Below are positions 11,901 through 27,627 of a stretch of DNA of 64,000 nucleotides, piece by piece (within the stretch, counting starts at the first letter, position 1; each line of letters begins with the position of its first letter). Both the position numbers and the translations under genes were made by a program. The notes under the pieces are model-generated. The model did not search any database and was not told the DNA's origin. It saw nothing but the letters and a program-made list of their open reading frames with translations. This DNA is from Halichondria panicea (lineage: Eukaryota; Porifera; Demospongiae; Suberitida; Halichondriidae): positions 840,001-904,000 of the forward strand of contig NC_087389.1 of the NCBI RefSeq assembly GCF_963675165.1. Reading direction: 5' to 3'.

Positions 11901-14900
11901 CTGAATACATGTGATGCAAGGCAAGGCTTTGTTCAACTTGTTATGTTCAACGATTTTATGAAAGCTTAGAAAGAGACCTTTCAAATGGTATCATCAAAGT
12001 TCATATTTGAGCGATAAAAGTATTTGCCAGTTTGGCCATACCATGAATAATAATAGCCCATGGTCCAAGGCCGAAAAATGACAAATTAGGGCTCCAGCGA
12101 AATTTTGGATTGCAACACATCATTTGAAAGGTCTTTTTCTAAGCTTTCAGAAAATCATAAAATTGTTGACATCGGATCAACGATACTAAAGTTACGGCTG
12201 TTGAAATATGTTCAACTACAACCGGCCCCCTTACAAATGATTTGGGGACTTTCAACTGCCATAACTTGAATTCCGTGCGTCCAAGTTCAACGATTTTATG
12301 ATTTTCTGAAAGCTTAGAAAAAAAGGATTCAAATTGTGTCATTAAAAATCATATTCGAGAGATAAAAGTATTTGCCAATTTGGCCATACCATGAATGGTC
12401 CAAGGCCGAAAAATGACAAATTAGGATCCCGACAAAATGTTGAATTGAAACACATCATTTGAAAGGTCTCCTCCTAAGCTTTCAGAAAATCATAAAATTT
12501 TTGACATTGGATCAACGATACTAAAGTTACGGCTGTTTGATAGATATTCAACTGCAACCCCCTCCGTTTAATCAATGGTTTGGGGACTCTTTCAGTCGCT
12601 GATTATTTTTCTGAAAGCTCAAATGGGCCCAATACCATGGTTCAAGGTGTGAGGTTGGGGTTAAGGGTTGAGGTGACCCAGCTGGAGTGTGGTTGATTGC
12701 ATCTGTCATTGCCATTTTGTGGTTGATTGCATCTGTCATTGCCATTTGGGGTAATCAGTTTGCTTATTGTGTGATGAATCCTATCTATTGTCCATTCCAT
12801 TATTCCAGGCATGTTGAACGTGACCAGGAAACTCTACAGTGAGATTATAGAAGACATTGCATGTGAGTGTGTCCTCCTAGCCCCGCCCCCTAGTAGAGAT
12901 CACCTCCATACACAGTGATGACAGAGCAGCTCTCCTCGGAGCATGGGCTTACCTTGAGGAGTGTGTTCAACTGCAGCCGAGGATTTTACCTACAGATGAC
13001 ACCGGAGGGGGGAGGGGCCAAGAAGGGAGGGGGTGGAGTCAGCAATATACAGCTCCCGGACGTGTTCATTAAAGTGGTGCGCCACAAAAACTGCCTGAGC
13101 TTCACGACTTTTGACCTCATGAGACTGAATGGTGCGTACCCACACACAGTCATGTGATAGTCATGTGATTATCTCACTATACACAGCAAGGGCCAACGAT
13201 GCACTGGCCGCCGTCTACCAAATGAGCTATATGTACGTAAGAGCAATTATTTTTATTGTCTCAATATTTGACTATTCAATTGCATGCTAGAGTTCTCAAG
13301 GAGTTGCTGTCTGACATACGGGAGCAGATTGGGTGTCTATACAAGCTCACAGAGAGTGTGGCCATGCTGGATATGCTCCACTCATTTGCTCACTCTTGTA
13401 CTGTATCAGACTATGGTAGGGATTCATGTTGAATGGCTACAGTGTGGTTAGTACGTGGGTATGTTGCTCCCAGTGTGGGTCAGCTCTAGAGCATCCCCTC
13501 AAGTGATCAGCTGGGACTAATAATCCTAATACCTTGTATCTGGCCTACCACTGTGTGTTGCTGTACACAACACCTGTTTCCTGCAGTGAGGCCCGAGTTC
13601 ACCAACACCCTCGCTGTCAAGCAGGGAAGGCATCCCATGCTCGAGAAGATCTCCTATGATCCTCCTATACCCAATAATGCCGTGAGTCTATCTCCATTAG
13701 TAACCGCCCTCCATTGAGAAGACCCGGCACACTTGTGTTCAGTATTGGATTACTATTGTCTGAAATATGATCTGAATGATGTATGTTGTACCTGCATGTA
13801 CCTGCATGTTAATTGTCTGATATTTGATATGTCATTGAACCCTCCCTAACAGTTACTTGTGTCTCCACTGTAGTATGCATCCACTGGTAGCAACTTCATC
13901 ATCATAACTGGACCCAACACGGTGGGTAGTGTGTGTGTGTGTGTGTGGGTGGTGTGTAAGTGTGTGTGTGGGTGGTGTGTAAGTGTGTGAGTGGGTGGTG
14001 TGTAAGTGTGTGGGTGGGTGGTGTGTAAGTGTGTGGGTGGGTGGTGTGTGGGTGTGTGGGTGCACTGGAAAAGTATCATCACTGTGCAAATAGGAATTGC
14101 ATATCATCATCATGTTATTCACACAATGTGGTTACCATAATTATAATGAATGAATGCTAATTATTATTATTTTATTGTCTTACCTCGTCTCTATAGAGTG
14201 GCAAGTCGACGTTCTTGAGGCAGATTGCTCTACTGCAGATACTGGCTCAGATGGGGAGCTTTGTCCCAGCAGAGTACGCCAGCTTCAGACTGACCAATCA
14301 GATCTTCTCACGGATAGGCTCAGATGATGACCTCGAGACTAACGCCTCCACTTTTATGGTTGAGGTGAGTCATTTATCCATACATGTCTTTAGCACACCC
14401 ACACACACACCCCCCCCCCCACACACACACACACACACTCAGATGCGAGAAGTGCAGTATATTCTACAGAATGTAGACTCTACTAGTCTGGTGATTATCG
14501 ATGAGTTAGGTAGAGGGACGAGCAGTGAGGAAGGGGTGGGGTTATGTCAGGCCATCTGTGAGCATCTCCTCTCCACTGAGGCCATCACCTTCTTCAGCAC
14601 ACACTTCCTGGAGCTCACTAGACTAGAGGCTCTTTATCCCAATGTGGACAAGTGAGTGAGTCCGCTATATTGCTATAAGTGTGTTCAGGAGTGCACTCCT
14701 GGTGTGTTCTTATGTGTTGTTTGACTTTGCATGGGAAAATCATTGATCCCTAGGGCAGTGGTCAGACTGGTAGTTGATTAAGATCTGATTGTGGCCTGTG
14801 ATGATGACCTATCTGTACTTAGTTCATTAGTGGAACTTGCACCATGATCTGCATGCTATAATATTACCTTGCTGTCTACTTGTGTTGAGTGGCTTCTCCT

Positions 14901-15725
14901 CTGATGACAGCTAATGCATCACAGTGTTAGTTGTTAGTGTGATCATTTCCCTCCTTGTACACACTTCCATACATGTACAACCATCCACTGTTGACCTTTC
15001 ACCTGCCATGCAGCTATCACTTTGAGATCAAGGTGAGCATCATTATTATGCCACACATGCATCCCATCCATTCATGAGTGCATGGACCTCCCCATCATAC
15101 AGTACACACTGGAGGATGGTGCCAAGAGGATGACCCACACACACACTCTGAGCAAAGGCAAGACAGAGGAGAGGCATTATGGTAGGTTCCACAATCCCAG
15201 TATAGGGCATTCACTAGTTTCCTCTACATTTCCTATCAGGCACATGGCTTCTATTGAGCACTAATAAAGTATTGATGTATTGTCTGTATGCATCTCAGGT
15301 GTACACAGTGTGTCTTTGCTGCTGCTTCATCTTGTCTTTGCCACCTTTATCCCCATGCCCTTACCTCCAGGTCTCCAGCTAGCTGAGTTGTGTATGCCTC
15401 CAGAGGTGGTGGCAGAGGCCCGGGAGATAGCTGCTAAGATAGAGAGGGACCAGAGCAATGGTAGCGCTGAGTCAGTGGAGGCCCAAACCCGGGCAGCCAC
15501 CTATACATTGGGCACCCAATTGGTGCAGATAGCTAGGAACTCACTGTTGGATGCAGACTCTCTCAGGTAGTCGTGTTCATTCATAGCTCTGCTTTTATGA
15601 TTGTGTGTGTGTTTTTGGCATGCAGAACGTATCTGAGTCATCTGAAAAGAGACTACCTTGCAGAGCTGGACACTATCAAAGATTCACAGAGAGCGTCAAA
15701 TAAAGATCCCACATCTGAGGAATAG
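8934..15725 (+). CDS. MSH4: MutS homologue 4 (MSH4), meiotic MutS-gamma subunit
   Basis: MSH4 pairs with MSH5 as a clamp that stabilises meiotic recombination intermediates and promotes crossovers. About 857 aa in 28 exons: 8934-8952, 9023-9097, 9154-9267, 9317-9402, 9475-9537, 9601-9724, 9784-9850, 10016-10137, 10541-10645, 10699-10737, 10828-10866, 10922-10938, 10991-11015, 11081-11178, 11231-11323, 11561-11693, 12809-12862, 12916-13131, 13187-13232, 13291-13415, 13587-13681, 13874-13921, 14197-14364, 14443-14651, 15014-15032, 15103-15181, 15371-15566, 15626-15725; phases agree throughout. Core: [57 protein letters not shown]. ATPase: Walker A GPNTSGKST (family usually GPNMSGKST), Walker [21 protein letters not shown]. 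Exon 8 is followed by nine in-frame copies of its donor site. The first 19-nt exon is the least certain. Confidence 0.95.
10121..10363 (+). repeat. 27-bp minisatellite that copies the MSH4 exon 8 donor site nine times
   Basis: Nine units, each with ACTATGATAG|GTACTGG, the exact exon-end/donor junction of MSH4 exon 8. The period is 27 bp and the frame stays open (unit GTGSH(A/T)TMI), so using any of the donors keeps the MSH4 frame. Early units have CACGCC and late units CACACC. Confidence 0.9.
10385..10540 (+). repeat. Diverged dispersed repeat in MSH4 intron 8
   Basis: Contains 'taacttaaatttggatagtc' and 'ctgtagctctttgaaatgtc', weakly like the GAAATCGGACGTTCC family at 7546-7838. The match is by eye only. 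Confidence 0.35.
11940..12610. repeat. Dispersed palindromic repeat, CTAAGCTTTCAGAAAATCAT family, in MSH4 intron 16
   Basis: Forward and reverse copies of a core (TTTCTGAAAGCTTAGAAA and its complement) alternate at about 11950, 12125, 12290 and 12465, each beside 'CATTTGAAAGGTC' and 'CCATGGTCCAAGGCCGAAAA'-type sequence. Other copies sit in TERB1, PARG and FAM193 introns. This makes intron 16 (1.1 kb) one of the longest in the gene. Confidence 0.8.
13929..14060 (+). repeat. GT-rich tandem repeat in MSH4 intron 22
   Basis: About 20-bp units of GTGGGTGGTGTGTAAGTGTG type follow the donor after the Walker A half-site (GPNT). Open frames on the other strand here are artefacts of the repeat. Confidence 0.85.
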
Positions 15726-16337
15726 CACAATAACGGACCATTTAGACCTTTAGAAAAGGTCCCTAAAATTAATTGTGATAGTATGTACTCACTTGGAAAA
15801 CAGCAAAACCACAATTAGATTGTTAGATGTTCACGTTATAATACTAATTTTTAGCTTTTAAATTTGCATTTAAAATAAATAGCATATTGATATTTCTACC
15901 ACTTCTGATTCTATAAAATTTGTTCTAGTGCAGATCTGGGAAAGACATGCATGCAGAACCTAATCTACCAAGTTGGGTCGTTGAATAAGAAACCGGGCGA
16001 CGCCCCAACTTGATTGTGTACTCATCACACCAACAAGGCCTTTTACAATCTAACTGGCAGTGCATGTACTTGCACAAAACCAAACCACCATAATTAGATT
16101 GCCAGACTGTACAATCATGTGTACGTGTATGCACAAGAAAAATTAATTATTGTTGGGATTGTCCCACAAGATCTAGAATTTGTCAAGGAATTTGCTGACA
16201 TAGCAGATGCTCGGTGATAAAAGAGCTTTAGCGCTCAAGCTGGAAGCCGAGAAATAGCTCAAGCTGGAAGCCGAGAAATAGACTTTTCCCCATGAACTAA
16301 CTGTCAAAGCCGTACCCTAGAAGGAGCTATTGACAAG
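15726..16337. other. Intergenic between MSH4 and the PRAS40-like gene
   Basis: No gene seen. Contains a 25-bp direct duplication (GCTCAAGCTGGAAGCCGAGA..., two copies at about 16233-16283), a short hairpin around 15968-16012 (CAAGTTGGG/CCCCAACTTG), and loosely repeated AATTAGATTG motifs. Confidence 0.5.
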
Positions 16338-20188
<3,851 letters not shown>

Positions 20189-20467
20189 ACTCTGTTTTAG
20201 GACTTCTAGGAATTAATGAATGGGCTTATACAGGGGATCTAATTCACGTAGACTATGTACCACTCATGCACCCACGCAACCATGCATAGTGTGATTCTTT
20301 GTCTTGTTCACCTGAGCCGTCTTGCTGAATATTTTTGTGTCATACTTGCTTGTCAAGTTTTATCATTCTGATTGACCCACATTACCACATAGAGCTTTGT
20401 TACATGTTATGTACAAAGATTATTCACATGAAAAGTTGTTTAATTGCATCTAAAGAGTCAAATTGTT

Positions 20468-22108
20468 TTATTGAGGGGTTGGTTTCTTTACTGCCATGGT
20501 GGTGGTGAGGGCTTGCTTACTCCAGGTGACAGCCATGAACCCCCAGTGGCTCTGGTCAAATAGCACTGCATGGGCATTTATGGAAGTAAACACTATTATG
20601 TGTATAATCATGAAGTCTATACAATTAGCATTCCAACTCACAGAGATAGCACTGCGTGCATGGGAAAGACATAATGATTTGAGATAATTATGGACATCAT
20701 AATTGTGCATATTTTTTATAGGAAGTGAAAGATATGAGGGCATAATTATAAACTCCATATAGCTATGTGCATGTTAACTCACGGACATCTCCTGCCTGGA
20801 GGACCACCTGCTCCCTGAATGAGCTGCAATGCTCCAGACACTCCTCGTGTATCTGGTCAATGGAGAACCTCACTTCTCCCAGCAGCACCAGTGTTGCCAC
20901 GAGCGACCCAGACTGGAAGCTTGCCTATAAAGTCAAACCACACTAACATGACAGTTGCAGTATAAGGTTCCCTAACTGCACACTACTGTAGGAAGTAAGC
21001 CTGTTAGTGTAGGTACTGATCTCTACCTCATTGTACATTAGCTGTGCCCACTGTGTACTCAGTGTGAACAGTGTGACATCCGACAGCTCTATGTCAGGGG
21101 GTAAGTAATCGGGCTCGGGGTAGACATCACGGAATGTTTGGGGCCTCTCTTCGATGGGACACTCTTCCCTGCACACAACAAACCATCACTCTAATACACA
21201 CTGACCCAGGTACTTACTTACCATGTGAATGCCCAAGAAGTGTTGGCATTCAGGTGCTGTTCCAACAGCTCAGGATCGTACAGCTCAGACATTTTCTGAA
21301 CTCCTGCTTCAGTATTAGTTGTCAACTTGAGGCATGATTTGGGTCCTCTGTGAGTGGGGTGGTTTCTCTTAAAGTCTCGGAAAGCCTCCACGGTGACTTT
21401 TGAGGTGTCTAGAGCGTTCCTAGCGATAAAGACGTCATAGGTGGGCAGTTGAAAAACAGTGTCTGGGAGGGTTGGGGACTCTGCTGTTAGCTCCAACTCT
21501 TTGGGGAACTTGACACGCAGACAAGGACAATAGTTGGCTTCTGATATGAAGGGATTCTCCAAAAAACAGTCGGAATTTATAAGGTCTAAACCAAATGTAT
21601 TGAACAGAGGGTACACGGTAGCTATGCCCATTCGAAAGGGACGGATGATATAGTAGAGCCTCGTGTGAACATACTGCAGTACAATAGAGTCAATGCACCA
21701 CAACACATAATTATACAGCTATTACACTATATACACACACGCACACACACACATTTAGAGTACCTTGAGGAGGATGGAGGTGATGGAGGGAGAGAACCAG
21801 ATGAGGAGAGTCAACACAACAAAAGTGAGACTAAACATCACCATCACTCGATAGCATAGGAACAGTGTAGACCACAGGGGACTGGTGGACGACTTGCTGG
21901 CTGATCCCTTCTTGGTATGTTGGGTCTCACTTGGTATTTTGAGTTGATCCTTTACAGCAGCAGACCCCATTAATTCTTTTAGTGTAACCTCCTTTTCAAT
22001 TGCAGATTGTTTGAGCTGTCTCACATCTGCTGAGAGCTTTTCCACAGAGTATAGTGGAGGAGGAGATGGGTCCTTCTTAGAGGCAGCGCGCTGACGAATA
22101 CCAGCCAT
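20468..22108 (-). CDS. Type II membrane protein with possible degenerate JmjC/cupin fold, copy A
   Basis: Function unknown. Exons 21764-22108, 21222-21673, 21027-21168, 20783-20924, 20468-20565 (about 392 aa). A ~75-residue Ser/Lys-rich cytosolic N-terminus leads to one membrane segment (MVMFSLTFVVLTLLIWF), then a lumenal or extracellular domain with RPFRMGIATVYPLFNTFGLD, a CPCL motif, WEECPIEERPQTF, and a C-terminal LVATLVLLGEVRF ... LQAGDVLLFDQSHWGFMAVTW. The order 'aromatic-W, then GEVRF, then PGD-xxxF-xxxHW' resembles the second half of JmjC/cupin-8 domains, but I see no HxD iron-binding pair. Copy B downstream has the same five-exon layout with three identical exon lengths (142, 142) and phases, so the pair arose by tandem duplication. 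The cupin idea is inference. Confidence 0.75.
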
Positions 22109-22284
22109 AGCTCAATCAACACTGACTCACTTCTTATGTTTAGCAATGCAACAGATAGCTACAATGCAGATAGCTAGTGTTTTATACTGCACTGCACAAT
22201 GCTGCACATGCGCAGTAGGAATTCAAGTAATAATTGTAAAATGTACACACAGAAAGAAAAAATAATTTGTAAACTAACTATTAG

Positions 22285-23694
22285 CTATGACATTGTTTCA
22301 GTTTTGGTCAATGCAACAGTGCTTGTCAGTGCAGCCCTAGTCCACGTGGTGGCCATGTATTGCCAGTAGGTTTGGTCAAATATCACTGAAGGGGATAATA
22401 TAACAGACATGATATCAATCAATGAACTAGAATGCATTCTTACAAACTAACTCACAGATATCTCCAGGTTGAAGAATAGGATCGTGTTTAAATGCCACAC
22501 AGTTGTACTGGCAGTTGGAGTTAGATGGCTCCATCCTTATCCTGAGGTCTCCAAGAATAACCAGCGTTGCAATAAATCTCTCACCATTGTCAGTACTCTA
22601 ACAAACAGATAACACATTACTAAGCCAAACACAAGGTACTCATGCACTCACAAGGTAATGGTTGCTCATCGCCCATTGTGAGCTGACAGTGAAGTAAGAT
22701 GAGTTGGAAGTAGTCACACTAGGAGGCAGCCATTCTTGTTTGGGGAGCAGGGAGTGGAAGGTCAACGGGTTCTCCTCAGAGGGACACTCTTGCCTGACAT
22801 AATAGAAATGCACACAATAAATAAAAATGAGCATTTTCCTACCAGTTGTAGGTCCACGGTTGCTTGGCTTCATCCAGATACTTGTCCACTGTACTAGTGT
22901 TGAAGAGCTCAGTCATCATGTGCACACCGCCCCCACCATCTCCTGGCATCTCAAAGCACATGTCAGGCATTAGTCTATCCTGGTAGTACTCGAATATGTC
23001 CAGTGATATATTTGTCAGCCCCTCTACTGCATTCCTCAGCACATACACATTGTGGTTGGGGATTGAGAGAATGCCCTCAGGCATTGCTCTGTGTGTTTGG
23101 TTCAGCTCCAGCTCAGTGCTCTCTTTGATGTACATGCAGGGACATGACTCTGCATCGCTGATAATCAGGTTAGGAATGAGGCAGTCATTTTCAAAGAGGT
23201 CATACCCAACAGCTTTTAAATACGGCACCACGGTAGCAATGCCAATGCGCAGAGGACGGGTGACCGTGTACAGATGCTTGTGTACCAACTGTAAGGAAAA
23301 AGCCGTTTAATAATACAATAAAGAAAGTGAACAGCATTACCTTATGAAGGAGATGTCCTGCCGGGCGATACACAATCACTATCATACACATGGCAAGAAA
23401 CAGCAGCCACAGAATCCACACTATTTTATAGCACGAATACAACCTGGAGCAACACTTCCGATTCTTTTTCCGCATAGGTTTTTCTGTTTTCTTATGAGAA
23501 GATGTGATCTTGGTGAGTGAGTGGATACATTGAGAGAACTCGTCCTGGGTAACTCCTCTAGTTGATGCAGCCTCTCTAACTTGTCTCAGAGCTGCAGACA
23601 GTCCCTCCACACCGTCCACTGTAGGGGGAGGGGAGGGAGCTGCTGGGACAACACGCTGACGGAGACTAGTGCTGCTAGTGGACATCTTGCACAT
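22285..23694 (-). CDS. Type II membrane protein with possible degenerate JmjC/cupin fold, copy B
   Basis: Paralogue of the gene at 20468-22108 in the same orientation. Exons 23341-23694, 22843-23288, 22652-22793, 22456-22597, 22285-22385 (about 394 aa, or 391 from the Met at 23685). N-terminal basic cytosolic part ends in RKKNRKCC, followed by a membrane segment (IVWILWLLFLAMCMIVIVY). The ectodomain has RPLRIGIATVVPYLKAVGYD, CPCMYIKE, WQECPSEENPLTF, FIATLVILGDLRI and LQPGDILIFDQTYWQYMATTW. Shared with copy A: the CPC motif, the E-C-P-x-E-E motif and the GD-x-x-x-F-D-Q-x-x-W block. Both copies have several N-x-S/T sites, fitting an extracytoplasmic domain. I do not recognise the family. Confidence 0.75.
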
Positions 23695-23850
23695 CTATAG
23701 GCTATTTAATGTGGTAGGAATCGTCAGGTTGACTTGTTCTTATCAACTACAAACTAGCCCCACATTCCTCTTGGAGCAAACTGAATGATGAATGTTGCAA
23801 TACTGCAATGATGAATGTTGCACAATGATGTAAGATAATGTTCTCTCTAG

Positions 23851-26800
23851 CTAGGGATGCATGTTCCTATACTTGACTCTGAGGCTGCTACTGTCTCTGC
23901 TGTGATGGAACGGGTAGGCAGCCAGAATGTGCCTCCATTGTCCCAGTCCAACCATTTGCACACCCTCTCTCAGAAAGCTCTCCTCTTGCCTTGTCCATAG
24001 AACTGCTTTAGCTCTCTTGTGAGGAACTTTCATACCTTGTAATACAACCTGCAATACAACCAAGCACAATAAATAAGTTCATAGATTATAATTAACTTAC
24101 TTTTGAAGTTAGTCGATGTTTTGTGGTCCTCTCTGGAGTAGTGTAGTCAAACACAGACAATGCATTATTGGTGATACTGGTTATAGGGTCCGCTCTCCTC
24201 CCATCTCGCTTGTTAGTGATATCATCAAGGGGACGTAGCTTCACCTTCTTCTTCAAGTTATTTAACGGCTGTCCACAAGTGCGGGGGAGAAGTCGATAGG
24301 TGGTTGGATTGAAGCCTTGTTGTATTTGAGTTGAGTTGGGTGGTTGGCGAGTGTTTGTTTGTGAGGGAGCGGCTTCACGAGGAGGAGATGGTGTGGGGGA
24401 CGGTATATAGTCAGAGTCACCGTCTATTTCAGTAGGATTTGTTGAATGAGAGAATAAATTTGTTTCTTGACCGACGGATATGATGCTACTAGCTGTGCTG
24501 ACTGCTGGAGATACAGACACAGGTGGTTGAGAGTGGTTTGTTTGTGTGGCTGGGAGTGGGTGTGTGGTGTGATCACATGACAAGAGTGGGGGTGGGGTGT
24601 GCTCACATGACATGTCGCGGAGGGGGGGTCGAGTCAATGGGAGAGAGGCTTTTTTCAGTTTAAACGAAATTCTTCGATGATACGAACATGTGTAGCGGTC
24701 AATTTTGATAAGTTTAATAAAGTTTCGACTGTTGATAATTGTGCATTTCAATCTTGGCTTGCAGCCAATGCACTGATGGTGGCAGTCCAGTTCCTTGTAT
24801 GCTCGAGACAACGGTTGTGTGAACGATGGTAGAGTGTGACAGTTCTGCTGAGATAAGCTGATTCCACTGGTGAGTTTTGCTAGACTGGCTGGCTTGTTGA
24901 TTGGAGTTGTTTTAGCAGCGATGGCAGCATATCGCACGTTAGCTCTACTAGTTACTGGCGGTGTGTCATGATCAGTAGTGGTGTGCCCATGGGGGGATGA
25001 GTGCCGAGGCTCTTTGGGAGCAGCCATTGAGTTTTGTTGGGACACAAGTTTTTGCTCAAGTTTCTCTCGTTCTTGTCTCTCAACTTTCAACATAGTCTCC
25101 AGTCGTTCTCTCAATTCCTTCTCTTTCTTTAGCTCCATTAGCAGTTGAGAGCTGTCATCGTGTTTGCTGCTGTCTGGTGCCTTTGGTTCGCTCTGTTCAC
25201 TGGGCTCAGGTAATTTATCGTGATCTGCTGTGGGCAAATTATCGCCATCAGGAACGTGTGTGTCCAACCACGCTGTAACAAGATCCTTTGATAGCAATTT
25301 GCTGCCTGACAAATTCTCCAAAACATCTTTTTCAAAACACTTGCCACTCACACTTTCCACGACCTCCTGTAGAGAGTTATCTAATTATAGGATAAACAAA
25401 CAATTTATTCTCTTACATCCATCTGTAGTTGGTCATTAGCGATCACAGTGTCCATGAGAGCCATCTTCTCAGTCAATTCCTCGTGTAGGGGAGGGAGGTG
25501 TAAGCCCTTCTCAACACAGCACTGTAAGAGGAAGGTGGTGGCTTTACTGAGCTGTTGGCTCTGTGAGGTGGCCATCACATCCACCAATAAGCACACTCCC
25601 TCCGTGTTGACTACCTTACGCTGACCCATCACTGCAGAACAAATACCATCAGTGTTATACAATCACTTTAAAACAAACCATTTTCTTCTGTTAGCATTCC
25701 CAGGCACACGACCACATTCAGCTTTGTGGAGACACTGAGATCAGAGCATTGCAGCAGACACAAGAGTACCTCAATACACTCGAGGTCCACCAGAGCCTCA
25801 CAGTTGGCCCCTGCGAGGTAATGGGTGGGTAGCTAGCTGTACACACTGTTAGCTGCACTTACGATGACCCAAAGCCCCTGCTGATATGGCCTGGACAATG
25901 TGGAGAGGTAGTTCAAACAGCTTCCCACTGGAACTCATACACTGCAAGACGGTACTCAGAATATGAACTAAAGCTTTAAGCCCTCCTATCATTCGTAGCC
26001 GATCCTGGGCAGCCTCTGGGCAGGTAGTGAGTATAATGAAGGGTAGATGGGGTTAGGGTTGGTAGACCTTACTATTGTTGGCAGTACACGAGGCTATCAG
26101 TGAGATGGACAGGCGCACCACGTTCTCATCAAGTGGGGTCATGTTGAAAATACTCAGAGCAGCGGGGAAGAGCTTGATACACTCGCGTTGGTTGGTGTCT
26201 GGAGGAGGTACAGAATGAATACATGTAGCGTTAAATAGAGCATCTTTGGACGGCCATAACTAGTTTGGTTGGTCCAATAATGTTAATTTTATGATTTTCC
26301 GAAAGATTAGAAAGAGGCCTTTCAGATGATGTGTTAAAATCGAAAGTCTATTTTCGGCCTGTTTTCGATAAAATACAATGGGTTATAGCCCATGGTCTTT
26401 CTCTGATATTATGGCCCGTTTCAAATTTGGGATTTGAGCATACCATCTGAACATGCTTCTTCTAAGCTTTCAGAAAATCGTAAAATCGTTGAATTTGGAA
26501 CATCAGAACTCTAGTTACAGAGCCGATTCTAGTACTTTCCAAATAAAGAGGACATACCGTTCTGTGGATTGTTGGTGGCAGCACAGAGGGCACTGGCGAC
26601 ACTGGACCATAGCTTGTGCTCATGTTGGCTATTGACTGTTGAAGCGTCAGAGGATGGCAGAGTGGACCTGTACACACACTCAGTGTGAAGCATGTACAAT
26701 GAGGGGAGGGAGGTAACTCACTTGAACATTGAGATGAGCTTTGAGAGCAGGCCACTGTCTTTAGCCAGCCTCTGTGCCTGAACGTTGTGTGCCATGAGAC

Positions 26801-27434
26801 AGCCAGAGAGGTAGGCCACAGCTACACCCAGAGTATGAGGGGCTCCTGGAGTGGTCTGGGGTACCAACAGCTTCACTAGGAACAGGAACAAACGCTCATT
26901 GCAGAGCTTGAGCTGGTTCACAACTGTAGGGAGAGAATAGAAGTGGTGTGTTGTGTGTGTGTGTGTGTAGTAACCCTCACGATTGTTCTCACTGGCACAG
27001 CCGAGGGTGTACAACACAGCTTGCTGTAACTCATAACACTTTGACTCAAACAAGAGCTCTAACACATACGATAGACCACCAGTAGAATTGAACAAGTTTC
27101 TTGACGAGTCTAAATGGATAAAGGACATGAAATGCTGTGACTGCATGCATGAGGGACGGGTGGACGTACTTGAGTTAGAGCACATGGTTGCTATGGTAGC
27201 AAGAGCTTGTTTCTGAGCTGATAGACAGTTCTGTTGATAGCGTAAACACTCCACGAGAAGGTGGAGGTCTTCTTCAGAATCTATGGGCAGTGTGTGTGGG
27301 GGAGGGGGGGGGGGGGGGTGTAAGACAAGTGGACATACAGTATAAGCTTATAATGGTAGCGTACTGGTCTTGTTGCTGCTCCCCTCATCTCCACAGTGGC
27401 CCTCCATGGCTGACACAGGTCCATGAGTAGCCAT
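23851..27434 (-). CDS. TERB1: TERB1, telomere repeat-binding bouquet formation protein 1
   Basis: TERB1 joins telomeres to the inner nuclear membrane in meiotic prophase (with TERB2, MAJIN and TRF1). Exons: 27365-27434, 27170-27280, 26981-27109, 26722-26923, 26558-26667, 26073-26198, 25863-26015, 25679-25810, 25417-25631, 24101-25366, 23851-24048 (about 903 aa; human 727); phases agree. Residues ~20-415 form armadillo-like repeats, starting SEEDLHLLVECLRYQQN. A long exon follows with a coiled coil (LMELKKEKELRERLETMLKV), a Cys-rich patch (CHHQCIGCKPRLKC) and Ser/Pro-rich sequence. The last exon encodes a TRF-type Myb domain: AVLWTRQEESFLREGVQMVG and GQWRHILAAYPF. ARM plus C-terminal telobox-type Myb is the TERB1 layout. 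Start chosen at the Met giving MATHGP; a second Met lies 9 residues on. Starts 194 bp from API5, divergently. Confidence 0.88.
26225..26545. repeat. Dispersed palindromic repeat in TERB1 intron 5
   Basis: Contains TTTTATGATTTTCCGAAAGA near 26288 and the inverse CTAAGCTTTCAGAAAATCGT near 26463, separated by about 150 bp, as in the MSH4 intron 16 repeat. Confidence 0.75.
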
Positions 27435-27627
27435 TGAGCGAGGGAGTGTACGTATGTGTAGGAGAAAGGCAGCTGTGGAAAGAGTTGAATTTCCCGGGAG
27501 AGTCCAGGGACACAAGTGAGCTACACATGACAAGCCTCGTGGCAAGAAGAAGGCGTTCCTTTGGGTGACGAAAAGATCAACACAAGCTAGGTGCTCAGTA
27601 CTAAAGAAGCCTATTACCTCGGCCATC
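27435..27627. promoter_or_regulatory. Divergent promoter region between TERB1 (-) and API5 (+)
   Basis: Only 193 bp separate the two start codons, so the genes probably share a promoter region. No clear TATA box is seen. This is inferred from layout alone. Confidence 0.5.
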
